Assembly: GCF_910592395.1 (NCBI RefSeq)
Contig: NC_088310.1
Coordinates: forward strand, 379,501 to 443,500
From: Lineus longissimus
Taxonomy: Eukaryota; Nemertea; Pilidiophora; Heteronemertea; Lineidae
Direction of reading: 5' to 3'
Length of the DNA stretch: 64,000 bases
This document shows, piece by piece, positions 11,789 through 22,649 of this stretch. Both the position numbers and the translations under genes were made by a program. The notes under the pieces were generated by a model. The model saw only the letters and a list, made by a program, of their open reading frames with translations, was not told where the DNA came from and did not search any database. Each line of letters begins with the position of its first letter. The stretch's first letter is position 1.

Positions 11789-14291
11789 ATGTGTGCCCCA
11801 ACTCCACGGTCTCATCATTTCGGAGGACGGCTCGGCCCGTTGGAAGGACCACCCGATCCAAGCGACTGGGAAGCAATGGAGAGTAGTACTACGATGGCAG
11901 CACGGGAACCAGTGGACCTCAGAGCAGAGACAGAGCGAGCTTATATAAAGTACATCGGGAAATGGGGACCCAATTTTTCCAGGGTGAGTTGTATGATACG
12001 ACGGTGGATGGTACAACCATGTTTAGTCTTCACTGTCGGGACATCATAAAAAAGCATAGTCGTCAGTCGTATCCGCCTGATCCCCTCACACACATTCCTG
12101 AACTTCAGAATGCTGTCGGGGAGGCCCAACCGTTCACTGTCATACTTAGGCACAGTATCGTAGGCAAATTGAGAGCTGGAGGACAACGTTACTGGTCTTT
12201 AGATGGAGCAGCCACGTCTGTTTTCGCTGCCGAAGACGACAATAAAGACCCAAAATGGTTTACTCCTGGGGCAGTGGTAGTTCTTGCTACGTCAGACAAA
12301 AGACACGCCCAAGACATGCACAACTACTCTATACGATGTCTATGCGATGTCCATTCAGACGCCAGGGTTCAGATCCTGGTGTATCGATTGATCGGACATT
12401 CCTTTCAGAATCTCCTTTAACTTCGCTGTCGTCACACAAGCACAGTCTTTCACGTTGGCTGAAGTTTTTGTTTTCCACCTGACATCAACGCAATAAGTAG
12501 ACAAATCTCATGGTCTCGAAGATTGGCGCGTCGCCGCGGATATTTCTCATCCGTTGCAGGTGGCACGTTGATCGTCCCTTGGTTGTATATAAAGCTTAAT
12601 TTCATTTCAGACTCTTGACATCACTGATTACAAAGGCTGGAAGAACACATCGGAGGCAGTGGACAGCGTCCTTCATTTCAATAAAGGAGCCATGGTGTTA
12701 GATCTGCAATCTGGGCCAGGACGTCTCGGGGAAAAGGTAAGCAACTGATATAGGCCTCGGGAAAGGAGACTTGATGAGACAGTACGTCCAGCGGTCTCTG
12801 GTCGGGCCTACTATGATTCTTACTTGTAAGAAGCAGTTCCCTGTCAGGAGAGACTTGGCCGCCGTCGTATTATTTCACAAAGTGTCTTTGTAACCTGATT
12901 GTCAAAGTTTTCTTTTCCCGTATCTGATTTGCACGGAGTAAGGTTCCGAGGTGTATAATTTCATCCACCTCGAAACTGTTAATGAAGACAAAAGGACAAC
13001 CGGAAAGCCGGAATGAGCGTACGTCATTCCTCGATTTTTAGCCAAATACTAATTCAGTGAAGTCTATGCTAGGAGCAATCGCACAGTTTTGGGTTTTCGG
13101 GAAGGGGTTATATTGAATACTCTTTGAGTAATCTAAATGTAGACTTAATCAAATCTGATTGCAGCTGAAGGAGTATGGCTTTACCAACATCGATGCCATC
13201 GAGGGGAACCCAAGGATGTTAGAGGTTGCGGCCAAGAGAGGAGTTTATCAGAACTTGATCCAGTGTGTGGTCGGCTTGGAGGAGATCAGCATTGCTGAGA
13301 GTGAGTGGCAGCAAATGAAGCAGGATATATTAGTCTGTATTACCACTGTAGCCCTTGTCTCCACTGTAACAGGCTGCGTCCCTTATATGCACTGTCATAT
13401 CAAACTATTGAGACAATGTCTCAACCATCAGGACATGATGGGCTCATGGATAGAGAGGTTTAGATTCACCGCATTACAGCTCTGCGTTGCTATGTTGGCG
13501 TTGGGGCAGGACAGCTGTGTGGTATATGATTTTGCTCCAGCCATTATTCTTGCATTGTCCGTCCTGGGGAAGAGCCTCCCGTATTGGTCCTTGTTGTTTA
13601 TAGCCAGGTTTTTTATTGTAGTGTCTTGACAAACTTGGGGAAGGGGGCATGGCACTATATACGATGAACCTCCGGTCTTTCGTTTCCAGATACATATGAC
13701 TGCGTCATGACCTGCGGATCATTTCATGAGCACAATCTTGACCACACAATCATACCGGACATCGTCAAGTGGATCAAACCAGGTAGGTGGCAGTCTCTCT
13801 GACATATGGAGGGAGGGAGAGGGAGGGTGGGGCAATGTGCCTCCGTTTTCTGTGAAACATGTCTCCTTTGATTTGACGACACATACAAATTACAATTCCC
13901 TTGTTTTGAAAGCACATAGAAACCTCTTCATTTGGGCACAGAGTCCCCTTTAGTTAGGTGAGATATTGTATAGCCTACAAATATCAAGGGACACACAGAA
14001 TTGGGGCTTGTTGCCGCCATCTCTTTAACAACGAGTCAACAGATTGCGATTGCCAGTACCAGGGGTATCCTCAGGAGAGTTGCTACTGTACATAGGTCAT
14101 TGTTTTGTCTTCCAGGTGGCTTCATGGTCCTGAACATCTCCACGGAGGCTTACAAGTCAGAATACCTGAAGCAACTGGGGCCTACCCTGTCTGCACTCAA
14201 CGCCAGTGGAAAGATACGCTTCGTCGTCCTTGACAAACGTTCAAACTACGGATGTGTTGATAGTGTTATAGTTACATTTAGAGTCATGTGA
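11789..14291 (+). CDS. METTL27: METTL27-like (Williams-Beuren region 27) SAM-dependent methyltransferase
   Basis: Class I methyltransferase of unknown substrate, probably cytosolic. Exons: 11789-11983, 12611-12736, 13165-13300, 13690-13782, 14116-14291. All junctions are GT-AG and in phase, giving 241 aa, close to the roughly 245 aa of the vertebrate protein. SAM motif I is VLDLQSGPGRLG at 94-105, with GxG at 100-102; the usual DxGxG is slightly altered (Q98, S99). The acid after strand 2 is E120 in DAIEGNPRMLE. Then come YDCVMTCGSFHE, VKWIKPGGFMVL and a C-terminal strand pair. The start ATG at 11789 follows an in-frame GTG; an internal ATG at 11876 is an alternative. A polyadenylation hexamer, AATAAA, is at 14489-14494. 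The gene is convergent with ATG14. Confidence 0.88.
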
Positions 14292-14488
14292 ACGAATAAG
14301 ATCAGAAGTTGACTTTGACTGACATTGAAGAGTTACAATTTGGATTTACATTGAAGTGTACACATCTGGACAGATTGTACAATGGACTATCAGACACTCT
14401 CAGGACTGTTTTCACAGCTTTAATGGATTTCTCTCCTTGAATATGTATGTAATGATATTTACAACCGCAGCTACTGTACATCACCACA

Positions 14489-14494
14489 AATAAA
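14489..14494 (+). terminator. Candidate poly(A) signal of the METTL27-like gene
   Basis: AATAAA about 200 bp after the stop codon. A second hexamer occurs near 14711-14717. Choice between them is a guess. Confidence 0.35.
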
Positions 14495-14499
14495 GCCAG

Positions 14500-16469
14500 T
14501 GGAATATTGTAAACGTTGTAAACTTTTGTAATTTCATACCACAAGTAACACGTGACATAACTCCATATAATGTTCAAAACACCTGTTTAACATGTATATG
14601 ATTTATCTGTTAGCCAAAATGATGTACAAAATGATAAAATAACAGGAGACCTTGTCATTTATAAATATTGTCATCATTTATTTGAGACACAAAAATTATC
14701 ACATATCATAACAATAAAAGCCTGCCTGTTGACTGCGAATTTCAGATTTATTTCGCACCAACTTTATAGCACACCAACACAATAGTAACTACTGGCAAGC
14801 AACATATAATGCTTATTTTAAGATTTTATGTACATATATATACAGAACTGGAGGACAGTTGCCTTATTTACACATGGGGTTGGCCAGCACAGCAACAGTC
14901 ATACGTCCAAGTATGAATCTGGTATGAAATATCCCTGTAGTTTTTACACATCAAGACCAAGGATAGGGAAACAAGTATAATTTTTCTGTCCCTCACTCGG
15001 AGAGATATCACTTGAGAATATTGCTGCATGTATGTTAAAATAGTACTGTTAATATGTACACCAAAGATACATTCTTACTCAAGGACATATTCTTTTGACT
15101 AACTTTGGCAAAAGCCATTGAATTAAACAGTAGAAGACAACATGAATGAATAAGATCCCAAAGGCTGCTTAACTTATCAGGTTCATGGCAGTCAGCTTGT
15201 CAGCCGTGACACAGCCTATGTGGTGGGCACATTGTGTCTTACACCAATCAATCAGCCAGTCTTGAATTCGGTCATTCGTGTCTTCAGTGCAAAGACTCTC
15301 AGACTGACAACAATGATACAAGCCATGTATACCACTTAGAATTAGACATGGAATTACAACACACGGAGATGATATAGCAAATTCAATAAGACATTTCCTC
15401 ATATTAGGAATATACTCTAACCAACATGAGAAGTTCACACTCCGGATGTCAACATGACCAACACTGATCTGATTACTGCAGACGTGACAGTCAATACTGA
15501 CTTGTCAAGGCAGTATCAGATACGGTGGCATTGGTAGGTTTCAGCTCCTGCTTTGATACACACACAGTGCCATGAGGTCACACCAGTAGGAGGCAGTAGC
15601 TTGACAATGTCAACAGTCTTAGATTCACCAAGACTTTCAACAGTCGCTCAACATAAATAATCAAGTCCCAGCAACAGCTGAAAGTGACACACCCCAACAA
15701 ACAGCATAAAAAACACTCTTCAATCTTTAAATGGTACTGTTATACCAAACATGGACAGTGGCTGTGATGATCAATATACCCCCCCCCCCCAAATCCAAAG
15801 GTACTCTGCCATGTTCATCCCAGATAATTATCAAAAGGAAAAGATCTAAGGGACTGCTAATGAATAAAAAGTCATTATATCAACTTATCTTCCACTCTGA
15901 TACTGTACATGTTATGAACAGTGGACCAGCAAGAGAAACTGGAGCCCTTGGAACACCCTTTACTTCATAAGACGAGTGGTTCAATCTGAGATATTCAACC
16001 TGAATGAGAAACATCTTTCATATGTATACTATTGCCCTTCTCTTGTAAAAAGCCGACATTACCTCCTTACATGTACCATCACGTGTCCTGAAAGTTACAA
16101 TCAATGTCTTTAGCTGGGGCATACTAGTTAACGAGCTGGTTTATAAATTCAAGACTAATATTATAGTACAAAGCTAATGAATTCAACCAAATTTGCTGGA
16201 ACATGCACTGTTTACAAAGGCCTACCTCCATATAAGCCATTCCCCTTTGTCCACAGGCATTGTACATCCCAACAATTATAAAGAAGAAGTGTTGGTTAGG
16301 GTCAAATACCTGTGGAATCTAGCATCAAACACCAGGTAAACACTTATGTTGAGGTAGGCCTTAAGACATTAGGGTTGCGTTTGACTGTTTACTTTTTGTG
16401 TTCAACAGACGGCTCTCGTCTACGTCTAGTTCTACTGCAACAGAATCCTACTGATGCGAGGGCACCCAA
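14500..16469. other. Convergent intergenic region, probably mostly 3' UTRs
   Basis: AT-rich sequence between the METTL27-like gene and ATG14. No coding exon recognised. A C homopolymer lies at 15779-15790. Confidence 0.45.
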
Positions 16470-19400
16470 TCATCTTTTCTCCGTCTGCCCCGTTGCTGCC
16501 CGCCAGAATGATGCCACTGAAGCTGCAGCAGTTGACATGTAACCCCCTGCTGTACTTATCGTTGTATCCATAGGCAACATATGACTGGCCTGTGCCTGCG
16601 ATTGCACTGATGACGTACTGCTTAGATACGACCGCGTTGGCACTTCGAGTTCGGGGAGGTTTGTAGGCACAGTTTCCCAATCTCCTGGTCCTTCATATTC
16701 CTCCTCAGAAGAGTCGGATTCGTTGTCATCGCTGTAAGAGAAATGACTGCTGTCGAATACTGACTGCATTAGGTCTGGGTTCACATCGAATGGTCCCGCC
16801 CTGGAAAAGAAAAAGATGGCGTAACCAAACATGCTGATGGAAAGCAGACATTTTCTGCTGAAACCAACCAATACTTGTCCTACTCTTAAACACTGACATC
16901 AAATATGAGTACCATAATCTACTGCCCGTTTCAGAAGTGATTTCTCGGTATCTACCGCTGTAGCACTAGATATAGTCCAGGAAAGATGCGATGAACCTAG
17001 AACAAATTACAACAGATTGTTCCATTGTTTTAAACATGCTTGCATAGACTCCAAATAGCATCATGTCCAATATATAAGTCCCTACCTTCCAACCGACTCA
17101 GACTTGAGTAAGACTAGTATGTTATGGAGTGTGTGAAGGGGGTGCAGAAGCTCGGGATTCACCTCCTGACTGCAGCACAGATGCAAGATATTGCAGTTAA
17201 GCTTGGCGATGGCTTTACTGAAGTGTTTCTCTGACATCTCGTTACTGCAGAAAACACTGCAAGACAAAGTATGACATGGAAATATGATAGTTTAATACAT
17301 CCAAAATCAAGATGAGAAGTTGTACACAAGCAACAAGAACAAGAATTGTTAATCAGCTTTGAATTGATGAAGATCACACCTACTTCTGCCCAGAAGATAT
17401 GGCTTGAGGCAACTCGAACAAGAATTGTTAATCAGCTTTGAATTGATGAAGATCACACCTACTTCTGCCCAGAAGATATGGCTTGAGGCAACTCGAACAA
17501 GAATTCTCAATGTGGCAATCATGACAAGTATCATTGGTGTTAGCACACAATGCCTCATTTCAAGGGCCCGGATGCAATCTTCTTCATCCTTGCCACTTCT
17601 GTAAGAGTAAGGTAAGCCACATTGCTGCTATCCAGATCAGTCCACTTCGTGACCTACCTGTAACACTGTCTCTTCGGTAAGTGTACATCAAGGGCATAAG
17701 CCATGATTGAGATCATCTGAACAGTGTAGCAGAGGGCAGCACTGATTGTGTTGCCAGGGTTACGCTGACTGAGCTCACTCTCTTGACCAGACGTGGCAGC
17801 CGACGCTGCCTCTCGACTGACTGTTAGAAAGAGACACACATATTAGATAGGCCAGAGAGATTGAAAGCGGTGAAGAGATTGTGGATAAGTGTGAGGCACG
17901 ACATGTCAATGTCTAAGGCAGCATGTGCTGCAATCCAAACAACATGGATTTTATTGTCATCTGACACAAGTCCATCACTTCAAGTTGACTCCCAAGTGTC
18001 TAATTTCATCTTGAAAACATGGATGAGTGGAGAAATCCTTCTCGTCCTGTCCGATTCTTCATCTTTCATTTTTCTACCCAAGAGTTTAATCACAGTCTTT
18101 CAATGCCCAAACCTTTCACAGCAGGTATGATCATTCAATGACAATGTGTGGGACCCTGAAGACAATCCAAAGCAGAGAGCGACAGGAGACAGGGATGGAG
18201 ATGAACATGAGCCATACTCACACCACACATTGTAGGCAGAATAATCTCCATTGCCAGGGAGGGTGGGCTCTACAATACGATACTGCATCTCTCCACCATT
18301 GTCAAGGTCAATCCAACGCCCCCTCACATAGGACATCCTGCGTGCCTCTGCTAGAGCACTGACTGTACTCATCACCATGCTGTCTGCTTCACTGAAAAAC
18401 ACAATTCCAACTATTAATTCACAAAGGGCCTAAACATGTGAATTTTGGACATCCGAAATTGGACATGCAAGTGTTTCCGGGAGCATTTGGATATTGTCAG
18501 TCTGCTAATAAGCCAAAGTCATGTGATGATGCTGCACCAGAACATGCCAACCCAGCCACTTTGTTTGGAATATTCTAAACTTGTATTTTGGCTAGCTCAA
18601 ACTAAAAACATCCAACAATTGCCTCTCAACCAAGTTGTGAAGATACAACCTCTACATCCTTCAACCTATGATGTTTCTATCTTCATGATTGTTATTTCAA
18701 ATATGGTGAATTACAATTACAAACCAAGTTAGCTGCACATCCTCCAAGTTAAAGATAAACTTGACCAATAAGTCAACGAATTCCTTCCTTATGGCACATA
18801 ACTCCTCCTCCTTCTCCTCTAGTATTCCCTGCTGCTTGTTGGTATGCTGGTTTGTCTGCTTGATGTAGCGGCAGATACGTTGGATTTTCTCTGAATGTTT
18901 CTTGGATCTTGTGAGCAGCATTGTGTTTTCATCCTTTAGCTTCTGGATGTTCTCTTTATCTGGAAGATGGAGAGAAGTTAAACAGTACTGAATGTTGGTC
19001 TTGGTCTTATGTCCAAGGCTTTATGATTGCTGCTGCTGGCATTGCATTCAACCTTTGCGTGGGAACTTTACACGATGATGACTATAACTACTGTGTTTTT
19101 TCCCCCTTGACCAATTGGCATTGATTGAGTTTTGAGAATGATAAAGTGAACTGGATACATTGGTCAGTGTAGCTTTAAGAAACAGAGACATCTGAAAAAT
19201 GGATAAAAGTATCATGAGTCTTCAGGGTGGTTAGGAACATTGACAACATTTGAAATAATTAGTCGTCCATTCCAAGATGACGTAATACTTACCAGACGCC
19301 AATAAGGTTTTACTAGCTACTATAGCCTCCTTAAGGTTCTTCAACTTTTCTTTTCTCATTTGAACGTCGGTTTTCTGAAATACATTTGGGTTAATTCAAA

Positions 19401-20954
19401 TAACTGGTCATGAGAGCTGGTGAAATGACTTGGATGGTTTCTAAACACAAAACTTTTGAGTACATCACAATTTTCCTCTGATATGTGGTATCTCAGGTCA
19501 CCACAATATCATGACGTTTAATTTGAGTGCGTTACCCCTACATGGTTAGGATAATGAAATCTGATGGGTCTGTGCATACCTTTTTCATAAAACTCACTCG
19601 GCCTGATATATCACTTTGAAACCTGAAAGATGAAGATAGAAACTGAACTAACAGTCATCTGTTTGATTGTGATGAACAAATAGACTTAGAGAATTTCAAG
19701 GGTATAAAGCCATCTCCTGCAACAAATCCATGGATATTATAGAATCTGAATGGGCCTTTCAGGCTGCGAGTGTATTGTAAGGAAACCTGCTCAACTCAAT
19801 ACCATCAATCTGAAAGGTTAGCCAGGCTTGTATGTGAGTTCAGTGGTGTTGACCCAGAACTTGGACACCTGGCCTGTAGCACGCGTCATGTGACTCATCC
19901 TACCTTTCTAGGAGTTCTGATCTTTCCTTTTTTATGGCTTCCCATTTTTTTAACTTGTCTTGATAACTACAAAAGAAAGGAAATATTGTTGTGTGGAACT
20001 GCTTGCCACGTCCCACATCCGTCTCTGACTGACATTTATGTCAAAACAATCAGGCCATGCAGTTTCAAGACCAAGGCAAGCAGTCAGTTTTCTTTAAATT
20101 GAAGTTAACTTTTTATTGATCTAGGGTTTGCAGGATTTTATGAATGGACGTCTTTAGAGTAGACCGAGTGAAACTTAAGTTAAACAGGAACATACATGGG
20201 TCACAAAAACCACACAATTGACAAATATATCTGTCTGAAATCGGGCCTCGACTCCAGTCGAACAAACAAGCACTGGCAACAAGCTTTTCAGCTAGGTCAC
20301 AAGGTTTTATCTCACTGATGAACAGTGCACAGTACATTACGTGTGCAGTGATAGTGTTGACATTTCAACACATAGGCCTACCTCATACGCACAACGAATC
20401 ATACAAAAGCATCCACAGGTTTAAAGCATATTTGAATTGATTGAAATCATCAAAATAAAATTAAATGGTCATAAATAAGAATAAGTAAGAATAGCCACTT
20501 TGTTTTAGAAAACATCTCCCTTGGGCCTTATCTTCACTCGACTCACAGTTTTAAGGCCTACCCTTGGAGGAATTATACTTGTCAAGTACTAAGTATAATT
20601 CCTCCAAGTAAATAAATATCAGGTGAACGCTGTCGAGGGCGCTGGTGGACACTGTTTTTGGTGACCGCGCACAACACATCGTGCATGTCGTGATTGACGT
20701 GAATGATGAACAGCCATCAGCTGATTCCAAAATTTCGAAACTCGCCTCTGACAATCCTTTGTTTTTGAATGAATAAAATTGCCCTCATTCACGCAACCCG
20801 AGCAAGTGAAGGGTCTTCTCGTGCAGCAACATAGGGGGCAGCGTTCTACGGCAACTTCAGTAACATCTGAACTCTCAATGATGGAGAAACAGATAGGAAA
20901 ATTGGTTGGAGCGGAGCTGTTTTCTTCTTCTCCACTCGAAGTCGCCATATTCAT
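16470..20954 (-). CDS. ATG14: ATG14 (Barkor), autophagy PI3-kinase complex I subunit
   Basis: ATG14 binds Beclin 1 and targets VPS34 complex I to ER membranes to start autophagosomes. Exons (minus strand): 20954-20746, 19966-19904, 19622-19580, 19374-19293, 18959-18725, 18391-18222, 17820-17658, 17256-17086, 16800-16470. All phases agree and give 488 aa, versus about 492 in human. N-terminal cysteine motifs are C39PLC42 and C51SGC54. A charged coiled coil covers about residues 75-200. The conserved middle contains LAEARRMSYVRGRW, PGNGDYSAYN and NTISAALCYTVQM. The BATS region is in the last exon (379-488): an acidic EEEYEGPGDWETVP followed by a C-terminal amphipathic helix ending SFWRAATGQTEKR, equivalent to the membrane-curvature helix of human ATG14. 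The first intron appears to use a GC donor and intron 5 a weak GTTTGT donor. Intron 7 holds a 79-bp tandem duplication. Confidence 0.95.
17339..17510. repeat. 79-bp tandem duplication in ATG14 intron 7
   Basis: Two virtually identical units plus the start of a third; AAGAATT marks recur at 17341, 17420 and 17499. Confidence 0.8.
20563..20608. repeat. Perfect 18-bp inverted repeat with 10-nt loop
   Basis: CTTGGAGGAATTATACTT at 20563-20580 is exactly mirrored at 20591-20608. It lies in ATG14 intron 1. Confidence 0.85.
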
Positions 20955-20960
20955 AGACTT

Positions 20961-20970
20961 ATCACGTGAC
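20961..20970. promoter_or_regulatory. CLEAR-like E-box next to the ATG14 start codon
   Basis: On the minus strand the sequence reads GTCACGTGAT, 9/10 to the TFEB/CLEAR consensus GTCACGTGAC, 6 bp upstream of the ATG. TFEB control of autophagy genes is known in animals; it is inferred here. Confidence 0.4.
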
Positions 20971-20974
20971 TTTG

Positions 20975-21700
20975 TTATGAATTGAGGGGAGGCCAGATCA
21001 AGAGTGTTTCAAGGAGGTGTCGTAGCGGCATATGCTAAATTTAGAAAAGTACATGGCTAATTGTGAGATGGTGAAGTGGTTGTCATGACCTGTACATCAA
21101 ACTCCCCCAATTGATCAATTGCCATCTTGGATGTCAGCATCCTGAGATTCAGGGTTTTGACAATTATACTTCATAAACTGTGTCGCCAGTTCAGACTGTA
21201 TCTCACCATGCCCATGGCCATGAGGAAACCAGTCCTGTAAAAATTCTCTCCTAACCATCCCCCACCAACTAATGGAAAATGCCTTAGATGCCGGGGGATG
21301 GATATTTGATGAGGGGAGAGTTTCTGAGGAATAGTTTATTGACTTTAGCTCTCAGCTTATCTGTGCCAGGTGGCAGGCGGTATTTGCACCACGCCACCAC
21401 GGGCACCACGCGACCACCACGCCACCACGCGAACAGGCGGAGCGATCATAATGACGATATCAAAACAGACCATCAGACCACAGACACTTGAGAGTTGTGG
21501 TTACACCTACCAATTATAGATGGCATGTTGGTATACTGCGTTGTTGCCTGACGGGATTTACGAGTATTCGCATAAAGCAGGGCTATTATTAAGCCGCTAT
21601 ACATCCGTGTCCAACAGTTTGTCATGAAACCTAATGCCTTTACTCTGTTTATAAGCTAAAGTTGGCCAATTTGACCCCCTGCTCCTACATAGTCCCCCTT
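20975..21700. other. No recognised gene; short CACCACG-rich run
   Basis: Upstream flank of ATG14. At 21387-21433 there is a run of imperfect CACCACG units. No exon recognised. Confidence 0.5.
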
Positions 21701-21701
21701 T

Positions 21702-21781
21702 AATGGGAAACTATAGGCAACAGCTAGGTAGGCAAGATAAAGTTACACAAAGTCGCCAATAAGGGTCTCTCACACAACAGT
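21702..21781. repeat. Dispersed repeat, copy 2
   Basis: Same 80-bp sequence as 8850-8930, same orientation. A C homopolymer follows at 21831-21844. Confidence 0.6.
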
Positions 21782-21844
21782 ATGTTGAGACTATGCACAC
21801 GTGTTCGAGTGAGTGATAAATCTAACTCCTCCCCCCCCCCCCCC

Positions 21845-22649
21845 AAACTTTCATTTCTCTGCTCAACGTATTTGAAGTAGTCGTGATCGCGTAATAGACG
21901 CTGACCAAATACTCGTAGCACAGTACGTGACATGTGCATATCTTTGCTAATTTTTGACTATTTTGCTATACAGCCATGTATATGCAACATAGTTAATTCA
22001 TTTTAAGATATGCATGCATGCCATGGTGACCAATATTGAGGATCACCGATTGTAGATGTCTGGGGCATGACCTATCTCACATACATACCGATGGTATCCA
22101 TCAATATGTGCCTCCTGTATGTGTCCTACATCAGACACATACAGGAGAAACGATCGAAGTACTGTGGCTGTGACTATCTCATCTCTCTCATCTCTCTCAT
22201 CATGTTGTCAGAGACCTGACCACAATTGATTTTTTAAGCCTTTTAGCAGTTAAATTGTCAATGTTTGACCGCGACGCATCAAAGAATGCGTGGTGTTGTG
22301 AATCTGAAATTTAGATTATGTTATTCCGGACAGTCGGGCAAGTAAATGGTGAAAAATAAACTGGTGATTGACCACGGAAATTTTTTGATAATCGACAAAT
22401 TAGACAGACTTTGATATTTCCACTCGGGCAGAAAAAAACTCAAAACACGCCCCCTATTACCCAATTAGCAAAATTCGAAATTAATTTTTTCATCAAATAA
22501 TTTCTTTATATCTGTAGACTTGCCACAACAAATATTTTTTCAGTGCCTCTCCAAATATGTATTTGAGAGTTAAAAACATGCACTCGTCTAATTGATAGGC
22601 CTCGACCCTCCAACCGGCTGTGAATATTCATTAGTGGTCTTGTCTCGTC
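21845..22649. other. No recognised gene; solo minisatellite unit
   Basis: AT-rich. One isolated unit of the neighbouring array (GGCTGTGACTATCTCATCTC) sits at about 22164-22219. Confidence 0.5.

Noticed and set aside
21831-21844. C homopolymers (also 15779-15790 and 45800-45816)
   Set aside because: Simple sequence, prone to sequencing error. No further meaning seen.
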